From Bacteroidales bacterium (GTDB lineage Bacteria > Bacteroidota > Bacteroidia > Bacteroidales > F082): 45,009 bases of DNA. The translations under genes and the position numbers were made by a program. Location of the stretch: NCBI GenBank assembly GCA_015493215.1, contig WGDP01000027.1:1-45009 (forward strand). The letters are read 5' to 3'. A model generated the notes under the pieces. It was not told the DNA's origin. It saw nothing but the letters and a program-made list of their open reading frames with translations, and searched no databases. Every line of letters starts with the position of its first letter. Positions within the stretch are counted from its first letter, which is position 1. Positions 33,289-42,500 of this stretch are shown here, in pieces.

Positions 33289-34293
33289 TTAAACCGTTAT
33301 AATACTTCCTCCCCACGAAAGGCCCACACCAAAACCGGCTACCATAACGGTATCACCTTTTTTAATTACCCCTTTGTCCATGGCTTTTTTTATGGATATG
33401 GGAATGGATGATGAAACGGTATTTCCAACCTCATTTAGTTCGATAATTATTTTTTCTGCCGGAAGTTTTAACTTTTTGCCAAGCGTTTCCAAAACAATGC
33501 GGTTGGCCTGATGGAAAACAAAGTAATCAATCTCGTCAGGTGTTTTTCCGGCCTCATTTAACAACTGCTCAAACAGTGCAGGTGCTTTTTCAAGGGTAAA
33601 ATTAAAAACCGTGCCGCCGTTCATATACAGTTTTGCATGATTTTTTATGTTACCGAAAGCATCGGTATAATCCGGTTCGGATGATTCGGGTAAGGGGAAC
33701 CGCTCTCTTCCATGGCGGACAATAATCTGGTCGTATTGACTGCCGTCGGTACCAAAAATAAACTGTCCGATATTGTTTTCGGCACTTTTTTCCAACAGGG
33801 TTGCCGAAGCGCCATCGCCAAAAAGTGCTAACGTGTTGGGATCTTTAGGATGAATTATTCGGTGGGTGGTTTCGCCGGTGAGCAACAGCACCTGCTGAGC
33901 ATTTCCGGCTTTTATCAACGAATCGGCAAGGCTCAGGCCATAGAGGTATCCCGTGCATCCCTGGTTAAAATCGAAGGCGCCGCAATGTTGCGAAAGCCCA
34001 AGCCTGTTTTGAATAATACAGGCCGATGCCGGCGTAATGTAATCGCCTCCGGAAGTACAAAAAATAATAAAATCGATGAGCGATTTGTCAATGTTGTTTT
34101 CCAAAAAAAGCTTCTCCGCTGCCTTTACTGCAAGGTCGGATGAGGTTTCGTCAGAAGCTGCCACATGGCGTTCTTCCACTCCGGTAAGGCGGGTTAATTC
34201 CTTAATTTTAAGTGTGGGAAACCGCTGTGCCAAATCGTTGTTGGTGATGCATCCTTGCGGAACATGCCATGCTATGTGTTTAATCAGGGTCAA
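33289..34293 (-). CDS. 3-oxoacyl-ACP synthase III family protein (FabH-like)
   Basis: The protein has 334 residues if started at TTG 34293, giving TLIKHIAWHVPQGCITNNDLA, the usual KAS III N-terminus. The frame is open further upstream to 34485, but that part overlaps the preceding gene and has no family resemblance, and no ATG lies near the expected start. The catalytic triad is C113 (DFNQGCTGY), H261 (FHQAN) and N291 (EVGNTVSSS), with the closing GFGVGLSWGGS. KAS III enzymes condense an acyl-CoA with malonyl-ACP to start chains. The substrate and any specialised pathway are unknown. It overlaps the 3' end of the upstream TMTC-like gene by 14 bases, so translational coupling is likely. Confidence 0.9.
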   Translation of the reverse strand: MTLIKHIAWHVPQGCITNNDLAQRFPTLKIKELTRLTGVEERHVAASDETSSDLAVKAAEKLFLENNIDKSLIDFIIFCTSGGDYITPASACIIQNRLGLSQHCGAFDFNQGCTGYLYGLSLADSLIKAGNAQQVLLLTGETTHRIIHPKDPNTLALFGDGASATLLEKSAENNIGQFIFGTDGSQYDQIIVRHGRERFPLPESSEPDYTDAFGNIKNHAKLYMNGGTVFNFTLEKAPALFEQLLNEAGKTPDEIDYFVFHQANRIVLETLGKKLKLPAEKIIIELNEVGNTVSSSIPISIKKAMDKGVIKKGDTVMVAGFGVGLSWGGSIITV

Positions 34294-36424
34294 CTTTGCT
34301 GTATTTATTAGGGTTATAGGTTTTTTTTGCCTCAATGGCCTTTTGCTTATAAAATTCGGCTTTTTGCTTGTCGCCCTTTGAGTTGTAGTAATTATAAAGA
34401 AAGATGCCAACTTCGGGACGGGTTCCCAGGGCGATGGCTTTGTTGTAGTATTTGATGGCAGTAACCGTATCGCCAAACATAACATAATAATTGCCCATAT
34501 TTATGTATGGAACATCGGCTTCGGGTTCCATTTTCATAATAATTTTATTTTCTTCCAGCGCCTTTTGAAAAGCCCCTTCCCTAAAATAAATATTGGCCAG
34601 TTTCGACCTGCTGATGATAAAAGTACTGTCGATGGCAATGGCTTTTTTATAATACCTTTCTGCCGAGTCATATATTTCCTGAAGCTCGTAGGCGTTGGCT
34701 ATGTCGTAATAAATCAGCCCGCTAGTGTGCTCCGGTTTATATTTTAAAGCCTGATTAAAATAGTAGTGTGCCTTTTTAAAGTAATCAAGCATTTCGTCTT
34801 TGCTTTTACGGGCTTTTTCTTTTTCACCTCTCTTACTGTATGCCATGTAACGGATGCGTGCCTGGTTGCCATGAATTTTTGAATAGATGGAACCCAAATT
34901 CAGCCATGCCGAATAAAAGGTTGAATCGAGTTCCAAAGCTTTGTTGTAACGTTTTTCGGCTGCCGCAATATTGCGTTTAATAAAGTGATAGGGGTTAACA
35001 GGTTTTGCCAACTCATGATTTACTTTTTTTATAATCTCGGCAGCCCACAAATCGTTGGCCTTTACCGAGTTTTCCAAAAAAGGCATATCCGAATTAAACA
35101 ACAGGTATTGCGACCGCCACTGAAAATTACGAATATGTACCCAGTAACCCATGGGTAGTAAATAAAGCAACGAAAGCGCCAATCCAACGACTACGGGCTT
35201 AACGGGAACCGATTGTTGTTTAAAAACCGAATGTTTGGGAATTTCGATAAACAGCCATACAACAAACCATGCAAAAGCCAGCGAAGTATAAAAGGTAAAC
35301 CTGTCGCCAACAATACCCGGAACCGGCATCACTATGTTGGCATACATGGAAATTTCAACAAGAAAAAAGAGAATTATAAATGAAATAATTTTTTTCTGTT
35401 TAAAATTTCGAACGGCAACAACAAAAATACCCACGTAAAACAAAAACGAAAGCCAAACCAACGGGTTGCCCCAATTGGTTACCGGAATCATGTTAAAACC
35501 ATAGTAATACCTTAACGGGTAAGGAACCACGAGCAGCTTAAGATAGAAACCGAGAATATAAAATGAGGTGGCCAGTTTATTAAAAAAGTTGTTTTCGTAA
35601 AACAGCGGGTTTTCAATGTAGCGGAAGTTTCGCTCAAAGTTAAACAGCACTACCGGTGCTAAAAATATGGCAAAGCCCAACAACGCTGTTACACCTGTAA
35701 AATAGAGCAGTTTCTTTGTACGGATTTCGGTAAAAAAGTACAAGACCAACGGAAAAACAGCAAGATGCACAATGGCAGTTTCTTTTGAAAGAAGAGCCAA
35801 TATGTAACTTACAATACCCCAATAAACAAACTTGTTTTTGTTGGTATCAACCCACCTGATAAAGAGCCACATGGCTTCAAAGGAAAAAACAAATTCCAAC
35901 AGAATATCACGGTTCTTCAAGCTTGCCACCACCTCGGTATGGGTAGGATGGATTAGGTAAAGCAGGGTAATAAAAAAGGCTATCCAGGGTGAATATCCCT
36001 GCAACAACCGCCGGAGAACCCTAAACAGAATTAACAGACCAACGATGTAAAGCAACAGATTAACAAAGTGGCTTACCGCCGGATTCCAAACATACTTTCT
36101 GGTAAACTGATATTCCAAAGCGTAAGTAACCCTGACAAGAGGCCGGTAACCGTAAGCATTGCCCGACTCGTGGGCATAAAAAGTGGTAAAAATTTCGGGG
36201 ATGGCTGCAATACCTTTTGAGGTTTGGAGGTTGTTTACGTTAATGTATTTATCGTCAAGCGAAAAGCCGTTAAACACCACATTGCCGTAAAAAATAACCG
36301 TAACAATTACAATCAGCCATTTTAACAATGTCGGGTTTCCCTGTTCAATCATACTTTTCAGGCCTGTTCTTTCCCAAAAAGACAATTTCTTTTGTTTCTT
36401 TTTTCCTTTTCCTTTTTTACTCAT
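34280..36424 (-). CDS. TMTC-like GT-C membrane protein with C-terminal TPR array
   Basis: This 714-residue protein has a lysine-rich N-terminus (KKGKGKKKQKK). About ten membrane segments follow (residues ~35-430), then a TPR region of about five units (about 490-705). A short loop after the first segment carries the Asp pair D57-D58 in GFSLDDKYINVNN, followed by GYRPLVRVTYALEY and HPTHTEVVASLKNRDILLE. These are features of the GT-C fold shared with O-mannosyltransferases and TMTC proteins. Such enzymes move a sugar from a lipid-phosphate donor to proteins or glycans in the periplasm. The acceptor is unknown, and T9SS cargos or lipoproteins are possible targets by inference only. The gene is four bases downstream of the hydrolase stop and overlaps the ketoacyl synthase start. 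Confidence 0.82.
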   Translation of the reverse strand: MSKKGKGKKKQKKLSFWERTGLKSMIEQGNPTLLKWLIVIVTVIFYGNVVFNGFSLDDKYINVNNLQTSKGIAAIPEIFTTFYAHESGNAYGYRPLVRVTYALEYQFTRKYVWNPAVSHFVNLLLYIVGLLILFRVLRRLLQGYSPWIAFFITLLYLIHPTHTEVVASLKNRDILLEFVFSFEAMWLFIRWVDTNKNKFVYWGIVSYILALLSKETAIVHLAVFPLVLYFFTEIRTKKLLYFTGVTALLGFAIFLAPVVLFNFERNFRYIENPLFYENNFFNKLATSFYILGFYLKLLVVPYPLRYYYGFNMIPVTNWGNPLVWLSFLFYVGIFVVAVRNFKQKKIISFIILFFLVEISMYANIVMPVPGIVGDRFTFYTSLAFAWFVVWLFIEIPKHSVFKQQSVPVKPVVVGLALSLLYLLPMGYWVHIRNFQWRSQYLLFNSDMPFLENSVKANDLWAAEIIKKVNHELAKPVNPYHFIKRNIAAAEKRYNKALELDSTFYSAWLNLGSIYSKIHGNQARIRYMAYSKRGEKEKARKSKDEMLDYFKKAHYYFNQALKYKPEHTSGLIYYDIANAYELQEIYDSAERYYKKAIAIDSTFIISRSKLANIYFREGAFQKALEENKIIMKMEPEADVPYINMGNYYVMFGDTVTAIKYYNKAIALGTRPEVGIFLYNYYNSKGDKQKAEFYKQKAIEAKKTYNPNKYSKVDPD

Positions 36425-36427
36425 GTT

Positions 36428-37222
36428 TTAAAACCATTTTATTCCAAAATGAGCCAGTGTGCGCAGTGTTTGCCTGCGTGCTTCGATAAAACCCATATGG
36501 CCGACATTGTCAAGAATTAAAGCTTCAGAGTGTTTTGGCAGTGTAGTTTGCGGTAAAATTTTTTCGATGGATATGCGCGAATCCTGCTTGCCCACAATAA
36601 ATAAAACAGGAATTTCAAGTTGTGTTAAAAGTTCCCTGTAATCCTCGCGGTCGCGCATACCCGCCAAAGCTGCTGTAACACCCAGAGCGGAAGTTTTAAG
36701 AGAAATTGTTTTCAACTCGTTAATTTTATCGGCATACTTGTCGATGTTACTTTCGGCAAACAACAGTGGAATAAATCCTGCAATAAAATCTTGGTGATTT
36801 TTTTTAACTATTTCGATGGTTCGATTACGATTGATTTTACCCTGTTGGTCATCGGCACCGGCATGCGAATGGAAAAGTACCAGCCCTTTAAGCATATCGC
36901 CATATTTTTTTGCAAAAGCAAGGGCAACATAACCCCCCATCGAGTGCCCCGTAACAAGGCAATGCGTAACCTTTTCGTGCTGCAAAACGGCTGCCACCGT
37001 ATCGGCCATAAGTTCCATGCTGTGGTTTTCCGAAAAAACATCTGTTTTTCCAAACCCCGGCAGGTCGATGGTAATTACTTTGTTTGTTTTTGAAAGGGCA
37101 TTGGCAAAATCGTCCCAAATGGATATACTCTCAAGAAAACCATGCAACAATACCAGTGTGGGGCCGCTGCCTGAAATGCTGTAATTTACAGTGTGTTTAT
37201 TAAATATAAGCTGTTTTTCCAT
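36428..37222 (-). CDS. Alpha/beta-fold hydrolase
   Basis: The protein has 264 residues from the ATG at 37222. A GTG at 37240 is in frame but lies within the TACCTTTG promoter box, so it is rejected as start. The fold is complete: oxyanion segment LVLLHGFLES, nucleophile S94 in TGHSMGGYVAL, acid D214 in VGKQDSRI and base H242 in DNVGHMGF. There is no signal peptide, so it is cytoplasmic. Esterase, C-C hydrolase or other activities are all possible for this family, and none is favoured here. The TMTC-like gene starts four bases after it, so these and the ketoacyl synthase may share a transcript. Confidence 0.9.
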   Translation of the reverse strand: MEKQLIFNKHTVNYSISGSGPTLVLLHGFLESISIWDDFANALSKTNKVITIDLPGFGKTDVFSENHSMELMADTVAAVLQHEKVTHCLVTGHSMGGYVALAFAKKYGDMLKGLVLFHSHAGADDQQGKINRNRTIEIVKKNHQDFIAGFIPLLFAESNIDKYADKINELKTISLKTSALGVTAALAGMRDREDYRELLTQLEIPVLFIVGKQDSRISIEKILPQTTLPKHSEALILDNVGHMGFIEARRQTLRTLAHFGIKWF

Positions 37223-37239
37223 GTTGAAAAATTTGCCCA

Positions 37240-37247
37240 CAAAGGTA
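37240..37247 (-). promoter_or_regulatory. -7 promoter box (TACCTTTG) that decides the hydrolase start
   Basis: On the minus strand this reads TACCTTTG, an exact TAnnTTTG match ending 17 bases before the ATG at 37222. The competing GTG begins at the last G of this box, so it could not be within the message. Confidence 0.55.
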
Positions 37248-37291
37248 GTAAACTATTTTTGACGGCGGGTTTTAAACAATCAACACAAATT

Positions 37292-37972
37292 CTATCTGTT
37301 ACGCTCAATTACTTTCAGCGCCTCGCGTTTGCTAAGCGGGGGCAGCGGAGTGGAATTAACAAAACCGGCTACCCATTGAGGGTTGGTTTTGCTATATTGA
37401 CGCAATATCCAGCCAATGGCTTTGTTTATAAAAAATTCCGCAGAGCCATTTAACCGATTGATTACATAAACCAAAAATTCGGTATCCAAACGGGTTTTAT
37501 AATTAAGCTGAAACAATAAAGACGAGCGTTGTAACCAAATGTTGCCCGAGTTGAGCCACTCATCAACTACCGTGTTTCGTTTTTCAGGAAAAAGAGTAAA
37601 AAATTTGCCTGCTAAATGCGGTGCAATAAAGTCAACGGTATCCCACCATGATTTATGGGTTATCATCCACTCAAACAATAAGATGTCTTCTTTGCAATAG
37701 CTTTTGGCGTACTTTTCGGCCAACATCATGGCAAAGTACTGAAATTCGCGTTGCGGCTTTTCCCACAACAGTTTAACTGTTTGAGCCAATTTGGCTTTGG
37801 CAGGCCTGTTTTCTTGTCTTAAAAAGGGTTTTTGAATTTCTCTTCGTACAGGCGATGTAAGCCCAAAAAACTCAAACTGATTGCGCATGTATGCCTTTTG
37901 ATGTACCGCATTTTCGGCATCGGCCTGTTTGGTATATTCCGATTCCAGTTTATCAATAAAGCCTGTCATCAT
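37292..37972 (-). CDS. AlkD-like DNA alkylation repair protein
   Basis: This 226-residue, all-helical HEAT-like protein is of the DNA alkylation repair family (PF08713-like). Conserved family segments are FGLTSPVRREIQKPFL, the SWWDTVDFIA motif, WLQRSSLLFQLNYK and FFINKAIGWILRQYSKTNP. AlkD glycosylases remove bulky or cationic alkylpurines from DNA without base flipping; the Trp and Asp residues in SWWDTVD are the usual signature. Many Bacteroidota members have not been tested for activity. It starts six bases after the stop of the aminopeptidase P gene, so it is probably co-transcribed with it. Confidence 0.92.
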   Translation of the reverse strand: MMTGFIDKLESEYTKQADAENAVHQKAYMRNQFEFFGLTSPVRREIQKPFLRQENRPAKAKLAQTVKLLWEKPQREFQYFAMMLAEKYAKSYCKEDILLFEWMITHKSWWDTVDFIAPHLAGKFFTLFPEKRNTVVDEWLNSGNIWLQRSSLLFQLNYKTRLDTEFLVYVINRLNGSAEFFINKAIGWILRQYSKTNPQWVAGFVNSTPLPPLSKREALKVIERNR

Positions 37973-37978
37973 ACAACC

Positions 37979-39370
37979 TTATCCTTCCGCCATAACAGCT
38001 TCAATTTCGGCAATGGTTTTAGGGATGGGTTTTCCCAGTACGCGGTGGCCATCTTCGGTTACCAAAACATCGTCTTCGATGCGAATACCGCCGAAATCTT
38101 TGTAAGTTTCCAGTACATCGTAATTAACAAAATCGGTAAACTTGCCTTCGTTACGAAACTGGTCGATTAAATCGGGAATAAAATAGATGCCGGGTTCTAC
38201 GGTCAAAACAAATCCGGGTTTCAGCTTTTTGCCAAGACGCAGGTAAGCGGTTCCAAAGGTGGTGGCACGCTTGGTTTCATCATCGTAACCCACATAATCT
38301 TCGCCAAGGCCTTCCATATCGTGAACATCCATACCCATCATGTGTCCCAGCCCGTGAGGCATAAACAGGGTGTGTGCTTCGGCTTTAAGGGCAGCATCAG
38401 TATCTCCTTTCATAATGCCTGCCTTTTTTAATCCATCAATAATAACCCTTGCTGCCAAAAAGTGAACATCACGATATTTTATGCCTGGTTTGATGGCATC
38501 GATGGCAGCCATATTGGCATCCAGCACAATTTGATATATTGTTGCCTGCCGTTCATTAAATTTACCTCCCACCGGCACTGTTCTTGTTATGTCGCTGGCA
38601 TAACATTCCGATGTTTCGCAACCGGCATCGGTAACCATCATTCTGCCCAATTCAAGTGTGTTGCCGTGATAATGATTGTGCAAGGTTTGTCCGTCCTGAC
38701 TTAAAATAATGGGAAACGAAACAGGGCCTGCCAACGCCAGAGCAATGCCTTCGATGGCACCCGCAATTTCCTGCTCAACAGTTCCGGGCATGGCCATCTT
38801 CATGGAAGTGGTGTGCATATCGTAAGCAACGTCAACGGCTTTTTCAATTTCGGCAATTTCTTCTTCGCTTTTTATTTCCTTGAGTTTTACAACCCCTTTG
38901 ATAAGCTCTTCCGAAGCCGCTCCTTTAACATCGGCATTGGCAATACCAAGTAATCGCGACAGCTCAATAACCGTTTCGCCGCGGTAAGGAGGCAAAAAAT
39001 GTACTTTCCGGTTGTCTTTTAAAACTTCCGAAATAAAGTTTGTCAAGTCGTTGTATGAAGCAACATTATCAATGCCGGCTTTGGAGGCCAAATCTTTTAC
39101 TTTGGGTTGAACGCCCATCCAGATAATGTCGTCCAAATCGAAATCGTTGCCAAACAGGTAATCTTTGTTGTTGTCAAAATCAATTACTCCGGCAAACCCC
39201 TGGTTTTGCAATCCGAAAAAATAGAGAAAATGACTGTCCTGACGAAAATGATATTGATTGGCAGGATAGTTAAAAGCGGCATCAACATTGCCTAAAAACA
39301 GCGCAACCCCCGATTTAACTTCCTGTTTTAACTTGTTACGACGGTTTATATAAACATCTTTATTAAACAT
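37979..39370 (-). CDS. pepP: Xaa-Pro aminopeptidase (M24B family)
   Basis: This 463-residue cytoplasmic metallopeptidase removes the N-terminal residue from peptides with proline in second position. The N-terminal domain (about residues 1-165) includes NQYHFRQDSHFLYFFGL. The creatinase-fold catalytic domain carries the five metal ligands: D248 and D260 (VTDAGCETSECYASD), H343 (PHGLGHMMGMDVHD), E392 (TVEPGIY) and E432 (IRIEDDVLVTEDG). Length is near that of E. coli PepP (441). The AlkD-like gene follows directly. A TACTTTTA near-match to the -7 box lies about 35-40 bases upstream of the ATG. Confidence 0.95.
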   Translation of the reverse strand: MFNKDVYINRRNKLKQEVKSGVALFLGNVDAAFNYPANQYHFRQDSHFLYFFGLQNQGFAGVIDFDNNKDYLFGNDFDLDDIIWMGVQPKVKDLASKAGIDNVASYNDLTNFISEVLKDNRKVHFLPPYRGETVIELSRLLGIANADVKGAASEELIKGVVKLKEIKSEEEIAEIEKAVDVAYDMHTTSMKMAMPGTVEQEIAGAIEGIALALAGPVSFPIILSQDGQTLHNHYHGNTLELGRMMVTDAGCETSECYASDITRTVPVGGKFNERQATIYQIVLDANMAAIDAIKPGIKYRDVHFLAARVIIDGLKKAGIMKGDTDAALKAEAHTLFMPHGLGHMMGMDVHDMEGLGEDYVGYDDETKRATTFGTAYLRLGKKLKPGFVLTVEPGIYFIPDLIDQFRNEGKFTDFVNYDVLETYKDFGGIRIEDDVLVTEDGHRVLGKPIPKTIAEIEAVMAEG

Positions 39371-39569
39371 AGTAGTATGGTTTTAAATTTAAAAAATGGA
39401 AGGTAAAAGTAGCTTATTTTTAGTTTGTGTTATGGTTTTTAAAAATATTTATGATTTACTCTCATTGTTTATCACACAACAAGAAAACTTTTTCAAAAGC
39501 AACGGTTTTTACCTTTTCTTTGTCAAAAGAGCTAATACCTAAAACATATGTATCATTAAAAATCAATTT

Positions 39570-42500
39570 ATGAAAAATTTTAAACTATTACTTTTTGCTA
39601 CAGTTTTAATTGCTTTTGCATTTTCAGTAAATTATGCTGTTAGCGGAGGTAAATTAACCGAACGCCAGAAAAGAGCAAAAATCAACCGTAAAATTGACAA
39701 CATCAATTACTGGGTACAATTGGCCGAAAAGGGTTACGTTCCTTTTAACTCATACAACAGGGCTGCTCCTGCAACATTTACGGGAAGCAAAATAAAAGCT
39801 TTCAGTGTTATTACCGAAGATTCGCCCGACGTACCCGTTACCAATATTAATTCAACGCAAAGTGAAAACTCTATTTTTGTGGACCCCAACAACGAAAATA
39901 CTGTTTTAAATTCCAACAACTCAACACCCAATCCGGCAACCGGTGTTTATGGTGCCAACGACTTGTTTACATTCGACGGTGGCGAATCGTGGGACGGTGA
40001 AGTGGAGGGAGCCGGCGAAGGAAATTCAGGTGACCCCACAACTGCCATTGGCCGAAACGGCAGATGGTTTGTAAACTATATTGACGGAGGAAGCAACTAT
40101 GGCGGAATGGGAATTTCCTATTCGGATGATCAGGGCACTACCTGGACAACAGTTAACATCGCTCCCAACCCGGGTGATTTGGCCGACAAAAACCATATGT
40201 GGATTGATAACAGCCCCTCCAGCCCGTACGAAGGAAATATTTATGTTGCATGGACCGATTTTGGTGGTTCAAATAACTATCATGTTGTTATTTCTTCCTC
40301 ATCTGACAACGGCGAAACATGGACTCCGAAAAAAGAAATAAGTAGTGGTGCCAGCAGCGCTTTTAGTCATGGTGTAAACTTAACCACCGGACCCAACGGC
40401 GAAGTCTATGCAATTTGGGCTATATATGACGGATCGGGACTTACCGAAAACTCCATCGGAATTGCTAAATCGCTTGATGGTGGTCAAACATGGAGTGCTT
40501 GGAAAGCCATCGACAATATTTATGGTATCCGCGATTATGGTACTTCAAAAAATATGCGTGTTAACTCATTTCCTGTTATCGATTGCGATATAAGCGATGG
40601 TGATAATAGCGGCAACTTATATATTACCTGGGCAAACAGAGGAGTACCCGGCGTAAATTCCGGAAGCGATATTGATGTTTATGTTATAGCGTCAAGCGAT
40701 CAGGGTGCCACATGGGATACCCCCGTCAAGGTTAATCAGGATGATGCCGGAATGGGCAAACAACACTATTCGCCATGGATTGCCTGCGATCCTTCCAATG
40801 GAATTGTAAGCGTTATTTTTTATGATGACAGAAACGTAAACAGCAACCAGGCGGAAGTGTATTGTGCCAACTCCTACGATGGAGGCCAGACATGGGAAGA
40901 TTTTAAAGTGAGCGATGTATCGTTTACCCCATCACCTATTCCGGGGCTTGCAAGCTCATATTTTGGCGATTATATTGGCATTACGGCCAACAACGGAATT
41001 GTTTACCCTGCCTGGACCGACAACCGTACCGGTACAGCCATGACGTACGTTTCACCTTACGAAACCAATACCCTTAGCAAGCCTTATAATTTAACAGCAG
41101 CTGTTACGTTTGAAACAGGTGCCTGTAATTTGTTGTGGCAATACGATACTGCCGCCGATTTTCAGTACTTTAACATCTATCGCGATGGAAATCTTTTGGG
41201 TACAACCACCGACACAACCTATACTGATATGTTGCCCGAATACAACTATTATCAGTACAAAATCACCGCTTATTACGGAGCTGATTTGGGAGAGTCGAGT
41301 GCTGTTAAAGTTAATACCCAATGGGGTGATGCACACCTTGCTGTTTCAACCGATTCTGTTTATCAAAAAATTCTTATGGACTCCACTGCCACTCAATCAC
41401 TTTGGGTGCATAATAACGGCCAGCTACCGTTAAATGTAAACATTCATCCTGTTTATACTCAGGAAGCCAATGTTGGAGACTATTGTGAAGCTTCGGGTGG
41501 TGGCGATGAGTACATCAGCCGGGTAAGATTGGGCGATTACATTAATGAATCGGGAGAAGACGGTTATGCCGATTACACCGATTTAGATTGGAAAATGTCG
41601 CTTAACGATGCTTTACAACTTTATGTAACTAATGGAAACGGTTATAGCGACGACCAGTGTGCCGTTTGGGTTGACTGGGATGGAAACGGCGTGTTTGATG
41701 ACGAGCCTGTTACCATGTACAATACACCCGGAACAGGCCCGTACATGGCAGTAATTACGCCGCCGGCCAATGCAAAAGTAGGTAACATCAGGATGCGAAT
41801 CCGAATCAATTACACCGGTACCATGGATCCTTGCGGAACAACGCAATACGGCGAAGTGGAAGATTATTCAATTAACATTGCCTGGTTAGATAACAATCCG
41901 AAAATTGATACCATTGCCCCCGGCGATTCAACTTTGGTTAACCTCAGTTTTATGGCTGTTGGAACCACACCCGGAAGTTACTATGCCAATTTAAATCTTG
42001 CATCAAACGATCCTGATTTTGCCGAAAAAGACATTCCCGTAACCATGGATGTGTATCAGTTTTATGCTGATATAAATGCTTCTGCCAGCGGCATTTGCCC
42101 CGGAACTACCGACTCGGTAAACCTGATGGTTGAACCCGTGGGAACCTTTACAAATTTAACCTACCAGTGGTCTGCTTCAAACGGTACCATGGAGGATGTG
42201 TCATCATCGGTTATGGTACTGCCCGAAACAACCACATGGTATTTTGTAACCACCAACGATGAAACAGGTGCAACCTATACCGATTCCGTTTTAATTGAAG
42301 TTTATAATGCTCCTGATGTTAACCTTGGTGCCGACAGTACCCTGTGTTGGTCAGGTGGCGAACAGCTTGTACTTGATGCAGGTAATGCCGGATCAACCTA
42401 TTTATGGTCAACAGGCGAAACATCGCAGACCATTACACTACAGGAAGCTGCCGGTTCGGGAACCCAAACCTATTGGGCGGAAGTTACCAGCGAGCAAGGT

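Noticed and set aside
34293-34485. N-terminal extension of the ketoacyl synthase frame
   Set aside because: It overlaps the TMTC-like gene almost entirely and has no counterpart in KAS III proteins, which begin near residue TLIKHIAWHVP.
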